From the NCBI GenBank assembly GCA_963836905.1, contig CAWIKY010000006.1, positions 1,240,001-1,304,000 on the forward strand: DNA of 64,000 nucleotides. Reading direction: 5' to 3'. Numbering within the stretch: position 1 is the stretch's first letter; each line of letters opens with the position of its first letter. The notes below the pieces were generated by a model. The model saw nothing but the letters and a program-made list of their open reading frames with translations. It was not told the origin of the DNA and ran no database searches. The position numbers and the translations under genes are program-made. This stretch comes from CAWIKY01 sp963836905. GTDB lineage: Bacteria > Pseudomonadota > Alphaproteobacteria > Caulobacterales > Hyphomonadaceae. Shown here piece by piece: positions 1 through 7,472 of the stretch.

Positions 1-594
1 GTGACCGATCCGGTCGTTCTGAACGCTGTCGAGCGAACGCCGCGAGAGCCGTTTCTGACAGACGACCTTCGCGCGCATGCTTACAAAAATTGCGAACTTC
101 CCATCGCCTGTGGCCAATCGACGACACCGCCCGTGCTGGCGGCAAGAATGCTGCAAGCTCTCGAACTGGGTCCTACGCGGACGAAAACAGTGCTGGAGAT
201 CGGTACGGGTAGTGGTTGGACGACACGGGTTCTGGCAGGGATTGCCCGCCGGGTGGTTTCGATAGAGCGCTATCGTTCGCTCTACGATACGGCCCGAACC
301 CTACTTTCGGCGGCTGATCTGGATCATGTTGCGCTCGTGCACGGCGACGGACTGGAAGGATGGGAGAAAGCCGGTCCATTTGACCGGATCATCGCCTACG
401 GCGCGCGCGAAGGTCTGCCACCTGCCTGGTTCTCGCAGATCAAGCCGGGCGGGCTGGTCGTCATGGCTATGGGAACCAACGAGCACCAGCAGATCTGCCG
501 CATCCGCAGAAATGAGATGTCATGGGAGGCAATCGAGCCATTAGCACCGTCCGCATTCCTTCATCTCAGTGACGGCGTTGCGCGCGAGACATGA
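1..594 (+). CDS. pcm: Protein-L-isoaspartate O-methyltransferase (5' end probably outside window)
   Basis: SAM-dependent methyltransferase that repairs isoaspartyl damage in proteins. The readable part begins TDPVVLNAVERTPREPF, where the family usually has about 10-20 more N-terminal residues, so the GTG at base 1 is probably internal and the true start lies left of the window. Visible motifs are the substrate-loop signature LPIACGQSTTPP (near residue 34) and the SAM-binding motif VLEIGTGSGWTT (near residue 65), followed by HGDG and the PPAWFSQIKPGG segment. The C-terminus looks complete. The family is clear; strict PCM versus a PCM-like paralogue cannot be separated here. The gap to yajC (595-687) shows no gene. 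Confidence 0.85.
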   Translation: MTDPVVLNAVERTPREPFLTDDLRAHAYKNCELPIACGQSTTPPVLAARMLQALELGPTRTKTVLEIGTGSGWTTRVLAGIARRVVSIERYRSLYDTARTLLSAADLDHVALVHGDGLEGWEKAGPFDRIIAYGAREGLPPAWFSQIKPGGLVVMAMGTNEHQQICRIRRNEMSWEAIEPLAPSAFLHLSDGVARET

Positions 595-687
595 CCCGGT
601 CTGATCAGGACGTCTGATCGTTTGCAAACCGGCCCGCAGGCCATTATACGTCCGCCTCATCCCGAACTCTGGCAACGGACACACTCA

Positions 688-1047
688 ATGAGCCTTTCTA
701 TACCGATGATTGCTGCAGCTGGCGCGCCTGCCGCAGGTGCCGCAGGCGGCAGTTTCATCACCGGAATTCTGCTTCCCTTCGGCGCAATGGCGTTGATCAT
801 GTACTTTCTTCTGATCCGCCCGCAGCAGCAGCAACGAAAAAAGCATCGTGCAATGCTTGCTGACCTCAAGCGAGGCGACACCGTGGTGACCCAGGGCGGC
901 CTGATCGGCAAGGTCACGAAGCTGGCCGATGATGAAGTGCGGGTAGATCTCGGAGAAACCCAGGTTCGCGTCCTGCGCGCCATGATCGTTGACGTCCGTG
1001 GTCGTGGCACCGTCGCGGCGCCTGCCAACGATACCAAGGCCGGATAA
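688..1047 (+). CDS. yajC: Preprotein translocase subunit YajC
   Basis: 119-aa accessory subunit of the Sec translocon that associates with SecDF. One transmembrane helix (about residues 20-43, ending in YFLLIRPQQQQRKKH, the YajC hallmark), then a small cytoplasmic domain with GDTVVTQGGLIGKV. The ATG at 688 is chosen because the protein then starts just before the Ala/Gly-rich segment and helix typical of the family; an upstream in-frame start at 622 would add an unusual extension. It is 6 bp from secD, so yajC-secD-secF form an operon. Confidence 0.93.
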   Translation: MSLSIPMIAAAGAPAAGAAGGSFITGILLPFGAMALIMYFLLIRPQQQQRKKHRAMLADLKRGDTVVTQGGLIGKVTKLADDEVRVDLGETQVRVLRAMIVDVRGRGTVAAPANDTKAG

Positions 1048-1053
1048 ACCGTA

Positions 1054-2662
1054 ATGCTTCATTTTCCCGGCTGGAAAATCGCGCTGATCGTCATCGTTAC
1101 CGTGATCGGTGTTTTGATGGCGCTTCCAAACATGCTGACGGCCAAGCAGCGCGAGGCTCTGCCCGGGTTCATGCCATCTGCGACAGTCAATCTGGGGCTG
1201 GACCTTCAGGGCGGCGTCTATCTCCTGCTGGACGTCGATCCGTCACGTTCAGTGACAAAGCAGATGAACGATCTGCGCCGCGACCTGGCGACGACGTTCG
1301 CACGCGGCCGGGGCAGCGAGCGCATCACCTTCGAATACCTTCGCGTTGAAGATGACAGTATCCGAATCCGTCTGCGCGATCCGTCGCAGCGAGAACGTGC
1401 AGTGCGCGAGATCGAGGGCAAGGTCGATCCTGTCGGCGGACCGGTAGGCCCTGCCGGTGTGTCGGTACGGGATGGCAATGCCGGTGAGCTCGTGGTGACC
1501 TTCTCGCCGCAGAAAATCGAAGAGATCAGAAACGAAGCGGTTCGCCAGACAGTTGCCAAGCTCGGCCCGCGGCTCGACCCGGATGGCCTTGGTGAAATCT
1601 CGGTTCAGCCGCAAGGCGACTCGCGTATTATCGTCGAAGCCCCGGGCATTGATGACCCGCAGCGCCTCAAGGATTTGATCCAGGCACCCGGTGAGTTGAC
1701 GCTGAACCTGGTCGACGACGATCCAGCGCGCATCCGCCAGGCTCTTGAGACCCGACCTAGACGCGGTTTCCTGCTCATTCCCACGGAGAACCCGGCAGAA
1801 CCCTTCATCCTGATCGATCAGAACCCGATCATCGAAGGTGAAATGCTCCGTTCGGCCGCGCAGCAGTTTGACGAACGTAACCAGCCTTCTGTCGGCTTCA
1901 CGTTGAATACGCGTGGGGCAAAGCTGTTTGGTGATGCGACGGCCAGCAATGTAGGGCAGCGTTTTGCCATTGTTCTGGATGGCGTGTCGAAATCCGCACC
2001 TGTTATCCAGACAGCCATCCTCGGCGGTAGCGGCAGGATCACCGGAAACTTCACAATCGAGGAAGCCCAGGACCTGGCCACGATCATTCAGGCAGGTGCG
2101 TTGCCGGCAGATGTCACCGTCATTCAGGAAAGTTCCGTCGGTCCCAGTCTTGGGCAGGACTCGATCGATGCGGGCCTCGCGGCTTCATTGATCGGGCTGG
2201 CACTTGTCGCCGTCTTCATGATTGTAGCTTACGGTCTGTTCGGGATTTTCGGTGTCACATCCCTGTTCGTGAACATTATTCTCATTCTCGGCGTTTTGTC
2301 TGGTCTAGGCGCGACTTTGACGCTTCCGGGTATCGCTGGCATTATTCTGACGATTGGTATGGCCGTTGATGCGAACGTTCTGGTTTTCGAGCGCATACGT
2401 GAGGAAGGCTCTTTCGGGTCGATCTCCGATCAACTCGGTCGATGTCGGTTATCAGCAGGCGGTCTCGACCATCTTTGATGCCAATATCACCACGCTTCTT
2501 GCTGCTGTCGTGTTGTATCTGCTGGGGTCCGGGCCAGTGAAGGGCTTTGCCGTCACCCTGGCGATAGGCATCTTCACTTCTGTGTTCACGGCCTTCGTCA
2601 TCACGCGATGGTTCACCGTCATTTGGCTGAAAGTTCGTCGGCCCAAGAAACTTCCAATTTGA
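1054..2662 (+). CDS. secD: Protein translocase subunit SecD (apparent frameshift near 2402-2430)
   Basis: Inner-membrane subunit that uses the proton gradient to pull exported proteins to the periplasm. The frame from 1054 has the N-terminal helix, the signature LDLQGGVYLLLDVD, the periplasmic P1 region and the first membrane helices of the C-terminal half, up to DANVLVFERIREE. It then reads nonsense to a stop at 2478. The next frame picks up exactly where the family continues: GRSPINSVDVGYQQA, FDANITTLLAAVVLYLLG and the last helices, ending at 2662. Removing one base from the G or T runs at about 2406-2420 restores a full-length SecD. Because secD is needed for normal export, a base-calling error is more likely than a pseudogene. 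Confidence 0.9.
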
Positions 2663-2672
2663 GACCGATGAT

Positions 2673-3632
2673 ATGTTGATCCGCTTCTTTCCTGTCGAGA
2701 CAAACTTCGACTTCATGAAGGTCCGATGGTTCGCTTTCGCGTTTTCGGCTCTGGCGCTTGTCTTCTCCGTCGTGGAGGTGCCGGTTCGCGGTCTCAATTT
2801 CGGTATCGACTTCAGTGGCGGCTTGCTGGTCGAAGTTGCCAAGCCTGACGGTGTAACGCTCGAAGACCTCCGACCGGTACTGAGCGCGCTGGACCTGAAT
2901 GACCTGCAGCTGACTGAAGCGGCCGGAACCGGGGTTGGAGCGGAGGATGTCTTCATTATCAAGGCATCTACGGTTGCCGAAGAAGGCATCGACGCGGAGG
3001 CAGCGCAACAAAACCTCACCGACCTCGTCAGGGGCACACTCGTCGAAAACTTCGGTGATGTAGATATACGCCGGGCGGAGAATATCGGGCCGCGTGTATC
3101 CGGCGAGTTGCTTCAGGCCGGGATCACGGCACTGGTCGTGTCTCTTATTTTCATGGTCGCCTATATCTGGTTCCGTTTCGAGTGGCAGTTCTCGGTGGGT
3201 GCAGTCATAGCCCTTGTGCATGACGTTGCGCTGACGATAGGCGTTTTCTCCTTCCTGCAGCTTGAGTTCAACCTGACCACGATCGCGGCGCTCCTCACGA
3301 TTATCGGCTATTCGATGAACGATACAGTCGTCGTCTATGACCGGGTGCGTGAGGAATTGCGCAAGTACAAGAAGTTACCTCTGGCCGAAGTGATCAATCT
3401 GGCGATCAACAAGACCCTGTCACGGACGATTTTGACCTCTGGCACGACGCTTCTCGCGCTTTTTGCCATCTACTTCCTGGGTGGCGAAGTCCTTCGAGGT
3501 TTCTCGTTTGCTTTGATATGGGGCATCTGCGTGGGTACGTATTCCTCAATCTTCGTCGCATCGGCGCTCTTGCTTCACACCGGGCTGCGGGCAGACAAGA
3601 AGACCGGCGACGCGGTCACAACCACCCCATAA
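2673..3632 (+). CDS. secF: Protein translocase subunit SecF
   Basis: 319-aa partner of SecD, with six membrane helices and one periplasmic loop. Visible signatures: LNFGIDFSGGLLVEV after the first helix (about residues 42-56), the second helical block from about residue 150, and YSMNDTVVVYDRVREELRK (about residues 211-229), typical of SecF. Length is normal. It starts 10 bp after secD ends and is the last gene of the operon, followed at once by a hairpin terminator. Confidence 0.95.
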   Translation: MLIRFFPVETNFDFMKVRWFAFAFSALALVFSVVEVPVRGLNFGIDFSGGLLVEVAKPDGVTLEDLRPVLSALDLNDLQLTEAAGTGVGAEDVFIIKASTVAEEGIDAEAAQQNLTDLVRGTLVENFGDVDIRRAENIGPRVSGELLQAGITALVVSLIFMVAYIWFRFEWQFSVGAVIALVHDVALTIGVFSFLQLEFNLTTIAALLTIIGYSMNDTVVVYDRVREELRKYKKLPLAEVINLAINKTLSRTILTSGTTLLALFAIYFLGGEVLRGFSFALIWGICVGTYSSIFVASALLLHTGLRADKKTGDAVTTTP

Positions 3633-3636
3633 AGAA

Positions 3637-3658
3637 GCCCGCCGACCGGCGGGCTTTT
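3637..3658 (+). terminator. Rho-independent terminator of yajC-secDF
   Basis: A 7-bp perfect GC stem (GCCCGCC, loop GACC, GGCGGGC) followed by TTTT, 4 bp past the secF stop. It lies between convergent secF and sodB; on the other strand the hairpin is followed by only a weak T tract, so it may also slow sodB transcription. Confidence 0.8.
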
Positions 3659-3682
3659 CCTCAAGTCCTATTGTCTTTCCGA

Positions 3683-4285
3683 TCAGGCGTCGGAGAGGTT
3701 CTGATTGGCAAACTCCCAGTTCACCAGGTCGTCGAGAAAAGCCTCGATGTATTTCGGGCGTGCATTCTGGTAGTCCAGATAGTAAGCATGCTCCCAGACG
3801 TCCATCGTCAGCAGCGGCGTTGCCGCAGGGTCAGTCAAGGGCGTCGCAGCGTTTGGCGTCTTGCGGACTTCGAGCTTGCCGCCAACGAGTACCAGCCATG
3901 CCCAGCCCGAACCGAACTGCGTCGCGCCGACGTCCGAAAACGCTTCGCGGAACTTTTCGTAGGACCCGAAATCGCGATCAATCATATCTGCGATTTTGCC
4001 GGATGGTTTGCCGCCGCCACCCGGTTTCATGGAGTGCCAGTAGAATGTGTGGTTCCAGACCTGCGCAGCATTGTTGAATATGCCTGACTTCGACGGGTCT
4101 GCATCGGAGGCTTTGATAATCTCTTCGAGCGCCTTGCCCTCAAGCTCGGTGCCGTCAATGAGCTTGTTCAGCTTGTCGACATAAGCCTGGTGATGTTTGC
4201 CGTAATGATAGTCGAGCGTGTCTTTGGAAATGACGGGATCCAACCCATCTCTGGAATAGGGCAGATCGGGAAGGTCGAAGGCCAT
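3683..4285 (-). CDS. sodB: Superoxide dismutase (Fe type)
   Basis: 200-aa cytoplasmic enzyme dismutating superoxide to hydrogen peroxide and oxygen. Metal ligands are visible: His27 in YHYGKHHQAYV, His79 in QVWNHTFYWHSM, and the Asp and His of MDVWEHAYYLDYQN near the C-terminus. The residue pattern around NHTFYW and FGSGWAWLV is that of iron rather than manganese enzymes, though cambialistic activity cannot be excluded. Full length, with ATG after a good GGAGCAAT ribosome site. Convergent with secF; divergent from the next gene. Confidence 0.94.
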   Translation of the reverse strand: MAFDLPDLPYSRDGLDPVISKDTLDYHYGKHHQAYVDKLNKLIDGTELEGKALEEIIKASDADPSKSGIFNNAAQVWNHTFYWHSMKPGGGGKPSGKIADMIDRDFGSYEKFREAFSDVGATQFGSGWAWLVLVGGKLEVRKTPNAATPLTDPAATPLLTMDVWEHAYYLDYQNARPKYIEAFLDDLVNWEFANQNLSDA

Positions 4286-4347
4286 TGTGTATTGCTCCTT
4301 TGAATGACAGGCAGGCTCGCCCGTACCTGTGGGATATGTGACTTTCG

Positions 4348-5055
4348 ATGCAGACTACCAATGCGGCGCAACATCTTTCTTATGATGGCTGGACAGAAAC
4401 TGTCCGGCGAGGGTGTCAGGACCTTTGGTTGGCAACGCGCCTCTTGGCACAGCCGGAGCGTCGACTAGCGATAAGAAAAATCGCGTTGTATCTGGAACTG
4501 AAACGCATCGAAACCATCACCTCAGAAACGATGCTCGCCCAGATACGGTTCCAGTGGTGGCGAGACACTCTCGAAATCTGGCTTTCCGACCGCCTGGAAG
4601 ACACCCCAACAGGCATCCCCCCTCATCCTTTGATTGCGCTTCTTGCAGACGTTCAGCCGCGCGCCGCAATAGTCCGGCAGACCCTGGATTTTGTGTCGGC
4701 CACGCAAGCGTGTCTTGTCGAAAGCTCTTTTGCTGCAGATGTTTACGGACATTTATTCGTATATTTATGCGATGAGGATTTGTGCGACCCGGAGCAAGGA
4801 CAGGACGTTCTTCAACGTGCCGGCCGGTTCTATGGGGGCGCCCGTCATTCAAACCTGCGAACGGCTGTCATGTCGCGAGCTGATCTGGAACATCTGTTCC
4901 GGATCAGTCCGATGCTCGGAGCGCTCCTCTCTCTTTCACCTCTCTACGAATCCGGCCGAATGCCGGGGCCCATGACCAAGCGCTTCCGTTTGCTGCGAAC
5001 ATTCCTGTCCGGTCCGGATTACTTGGCGCGGGTCCTGAATTCAAACGACAGATAG
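4348..5055 (+). CDS. Squalene/phytoene synthase-family protein (NDUFAF6-like)
   Basis: 235-aa protein of the all-alpha trans-isoprenyl diphosphate synthase fold. The clearest match is the helix LAQIRFQWWRDTLE (about residues 63-76), characteristic of the squalene/phytoene synthase-like proteins that include the mitochondrial complex I assembly factor NDUFAF6. The Asp-rich substrate motifs of true synthases (DxxxD) are not evident and the protein is shorter than catalytic synthases (about 280-300 aa), so a non-enzymatic assembly role is more likely than terpenoid synthesis. The 3' end overlaps the end of convergent trmFO by 15 bp. The family is fairly safe; the function is inference. Confidence 0.65.
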   Translation: MQTTNAAQHLSYDGWTETVRRGCQDLWLATRLLAQPERRLAIRKIALYLELKRIETITSETMLAQIRFQWWRDTLEIWLSDRLEDTPTGIPPHPLIALLADVQPRAAIVRQTLDFVSATQACLVESSFAADVYGHLFVYLCDEDLCDPEQGQDVLQRAGRFYGGARHSNLRTAVMSRADLEHLFRISPMLGALLSLSPLYESGRMPGPMTKRFRLLRTFLSGPDYLARVLNSNDR

Positions 5056-6477
5056 CGCCTTGGCTTCAACCTGAGCCTGTTCAGCAAAGCCGTCCGGTTC
5101 AACCAGCCATGCTGCCAGATCCTCGAGCGCACGCTCGCTTTGGCGTCTTTTGCGGGCGCGGGTCTTGTCCTTTCCGCGAAGGCGCTTTCCGTCTGCGGTT
5201 TTGTTGGGAACGTTATTAGCTTCGGGGAACAAGCCGAAGTTCACGTTCATCGGCTGGAACGTGCCTTTCTCGCCAAGATGTCCGCCTGTTATATGGCTCA
5301 ACAGAGCGCCGAGCGCGGTTGTGGCCGGAGGTGGGTTGCTAGGCTTCCCAAGCCGTTCGTTCGCGGCGAAACGCCCGGCCAGCAGGCCCATGGCGCCGCT
5401 CTCGACATAGCCCTCCACCCCGGTGATCTGACCGGCAAAACGCAGGTTCGGATCGCTTTTCAGACGCAAGCTCATATCAAGCAAGCGGGGAGAATTGATG
5501 AAGGTGTTGCGGTGGATACCGCCAAGCCGTGCGAAAACGGCGTTCTCGAGTCCTGGTATCATGCGCAAAACCTCTGCCTGCGCACCGTACTTCATTTTCG
5601 TCTGGAAACCGACGATGTTCCATAGCGTGCCGAGCGCATTGTCCTGACGAAGCTGAACGATAGCGTGTGACTTTACGTCCGGGTCTCTGGGGTTCGTCAG
5701 TCCAACCGGCTTCATTGGCCCGAAACGAAGGGTCTCGCGGCCGCGCGCCGCCATGACTTCTACTGGCAGGCAACCTTCGAAGTAGGGTGTGTCCTTTTCC
5801 CAATCCTTGAACTCGGTTGTTTCCGCAGCCAGCAGTGCATCCAGGAAAAGGTTGTAGCGAGCCTCGTCCATTGGACAGTTGATATAGGCGGCAACGTCGC
5901 CTTGGGGGCCGGGCTTGTCATAGCGCGACTGGCGCCAGGCGACATCCATGTTGATCGAGTCGTAATTCACAATCGGCGCGATGGCATCAAAGAAAGCCAG
6001 GTCCTCCTCGCCCGTGCGCTCACGGATGGAAGCTGCCAGAGCACCGGATGTAAGCGGGCCGGTGGCAATGATGGCCAATTTGCTTGCCAGATTATCCAGC
6101 GATGTGATTTCGCCGCGCGTGATGGTGATCAGGGGATGAGCCTGCAGTTTGGCTGTGACAGTTTGAGCAAATCCATCCCGGTCGACAGCCAAGGCCGACC
6201 CTGCCGGAACCTGATGACGACCCGCAACGTCCATGAGGATAGAACCGCACCGGCGCATTTCTTCATGCAGCAGACCGACGGCGTTGCCGTAGGTATCATC
6301 GGACCGAAAGGAATTGGAGCAAACCAGTTCGGCAAGGTGATCGGTCTGATGCGCTTCTGTGCCGCGCACGCCTCGCATTTCGTGCACGATAACAGGCACG
6401 CCTGCATTGGCGATTTGCCAGGCTGCCTCGCTACCGGCCATTCCGCCGCCGACAATATGGATAGGGTCTAAGGTCAT
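5041..6477 (-). CDS. trmFO: Methylenetetrahydrofolate-tRNA-(uracil-5-)-methyltransferase TrmFO
   Basis: 478-aa FAD- and folate-dependent enzyme that makes 5-methyluridine at position 54 of tRNAs (formerly Gid). The N-terminal FAD-binding motif is IHIVGGGMAGSEAAW (about residues 7-21). Family blocks HEMRG, LVCSNSFRSDD, YINCPMDEA, FEGCLPVEVMAARGRETLRFGPMKPVGL and the late AGQITGVEGYVES are all present. Length is within the family range, with a short basic C-terminal extension (GKDKTRARKRRQ). ATG at 6477; single-gene unit on the minus strand. Confidence 0.95.
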   Translation of the reverse strand: MTLDPIHIVGGGMAGSEAAWQIANAGVPVIVHEMRGVRGTEAHQTDHLAELVCSNSFRSDDTYGNAVGLLHEEMRRCGSILMDVAGRHQVPAGSALAVDRDGFAQTVTAKLQAHPLITITRGEITSLDNLASKLAIIATGPLTSGALAASIRERTGEEDLAFFDAIAPIVNYDSINMDVAWRQSRYDKPGPQGDVAAYINCPMDEARYNLFLDALLAAETTEFKDWEKDTPYFEGCLPVEVMAARGRETLRFGPMKPVGLTNPRDPDVKSHAIVQLRQDNALGTLWNIVGFQTKMKYGAQAEVLRMIPGLENAVFARLGGIHRNTFINSPRLLDMSLRLKSDPNLRFAGQITGVEGYVESGAMGLLAGRFAANERLGKPSNPPPATTALGALLSHITGGHLGEKGTFQPMNVNFGLFPEANNVPNKTADGKRLRGKDKTRARKRRQSERALEDLAAWLVEPDGFAEQAQVEAKALSVV

Positions 6478-6572
6478 CGTGTGAAGATCATGAGCCTTTC
6501 GTCGGGGTCAAGGGCTGGCGAAATCGCAGTACCCGCGCTAAGCGGTCCGCTATCACTTCAGGAAACAAGCTC

Positions 6573-7466
6573 ATGTCCGGAAAACTTCCCGTTCTTTCTG
6601 CCGTTTCGTACAGCTATGCCTTCATTCGGACAGCCATCATGCCCGCGTTTCCGGCATATGTACTATTCGCCATTTCCATGGGAGCCGTAAGCTATGCAAG
6701 CGTGATGATACAATCTGGCGGAAACTTCGGGGTGTACGTGGCCTTCGCAATCATCTCGCTGGTCACGGGCATTGCTGCATTGGGCATGGCGCTGAGGTTG
6801 GCGTTGTACGGAACACAGGATGGTCTTTTCGGTTTGAAACTGGGACCCGATGAGGGCCGGTTGTTGATGGCGTCTCTGGCATTCTGGGCGATGCTCGGTC
6901 TGATCAGCATCATAGGCGGGTTCATTCTTGCCGTGTTCTTTGCGTTCTCGATGATGGCTGTCGTTGATGATCCTGAAGCGCTCCAGGACAATCCCGAAGC
7001 CGTAATGGATGCTCTGGCGGGCGCGATGGCGTCGCCGGTTGGCTGGATCACGATTCTGGCAACCCTGGCCTTCGTCGTTCTGCTTTTGTGGCTTTGGGCC
7101 CGCCTGATCACGTTTCCAGCCGCGACAGTCGATCGTGACAAGGTGATGATCTTCGAAACCTGGTCATGGACAGATGGAAATGGCTGGCGGACGCTCGCGG
7201 CAGCGCTTCTTACGCTGGCACCGCTTTACGTTGTTTCCTTCGTAGCAACGCAGGTCATCGCAGCCGGTTTTGGCGTCTCGATGATGTCGCTCATGGTGGA
7301 CCCGGCCGCTGCCACCGGTACGTCTGCAATCACCATGGCCGTAATCAGCACTCTGAGCAGCCTGACCGCCATTCCGTATTATCTGGCGTCTGCTGCGCTC
7401 TCGGTTTTTCTCTACAAGGGATTCAATCCCAAGGGGACGCAAACCGTCGCAAAAACCTTCGACTGA
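6573..7466 (+). CDS. Conserved multi-pass membrane protein of unknown function
   Basis: 297 aa with about six hydrophobic helices (roughly residues 22-45, 52-75, 102-130, 158-175, 208-238 and 262-285), most separated by short polar loops; the N-terminus is cytoplasmic by charge. No catalytic motif is visible. The overall plan (paired helices, Asp/Glu-rich loop near residues 130-145) is like the uncharacterised integral membrane proteins common in Rhodobacterales and Hyphomonadaceae, but I cannot name a family. Start chosen at the ATG of CTCATGTCCGG. It stands alone between divergent trmFO and convergent uvrA, whose stop lies 6 bp away. Confidence 0.7.
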   Translation: MSGKLPVLSAVSYSYAFIRTAIMPAFPAYVLFAISMGAVSYASVMIQSGGNFGVYVAFAIISLVTGIAALGMALRLALYGTQDGLFGLKLGPDEGRLLMASLAFWAMLGLISIIGGFILAVFFAFSMMAVVDDPEALQDNPEAVMDALAGAMASPVGWITILATLAFVVLLLWLWARLITFPAATVDRDKVMIFETWSWTDGNGWRTLAAALLTLAPLYVVSFVATQVIAAGFGVSMMSLMVDPAAATGTSAITMAVISTLSSLTAIPYYLASAALSVFLYKGFNPKGTQTVAKTFD

Positions 7467-7472
7467 GCATCG

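Noticed and set aside
1054..2662. Programmed frameshifting in secD
   Set aside because: No slippery heptamer or downstream structure is evident, and similar breaks occur in unrelated genes, so sequence error is simpler.
3518..4087. 189-aa open frame running from the secF end across sodB
   Set aside because: Overlaps two well-supported genes and the terminator hairpin, with no homology signal.
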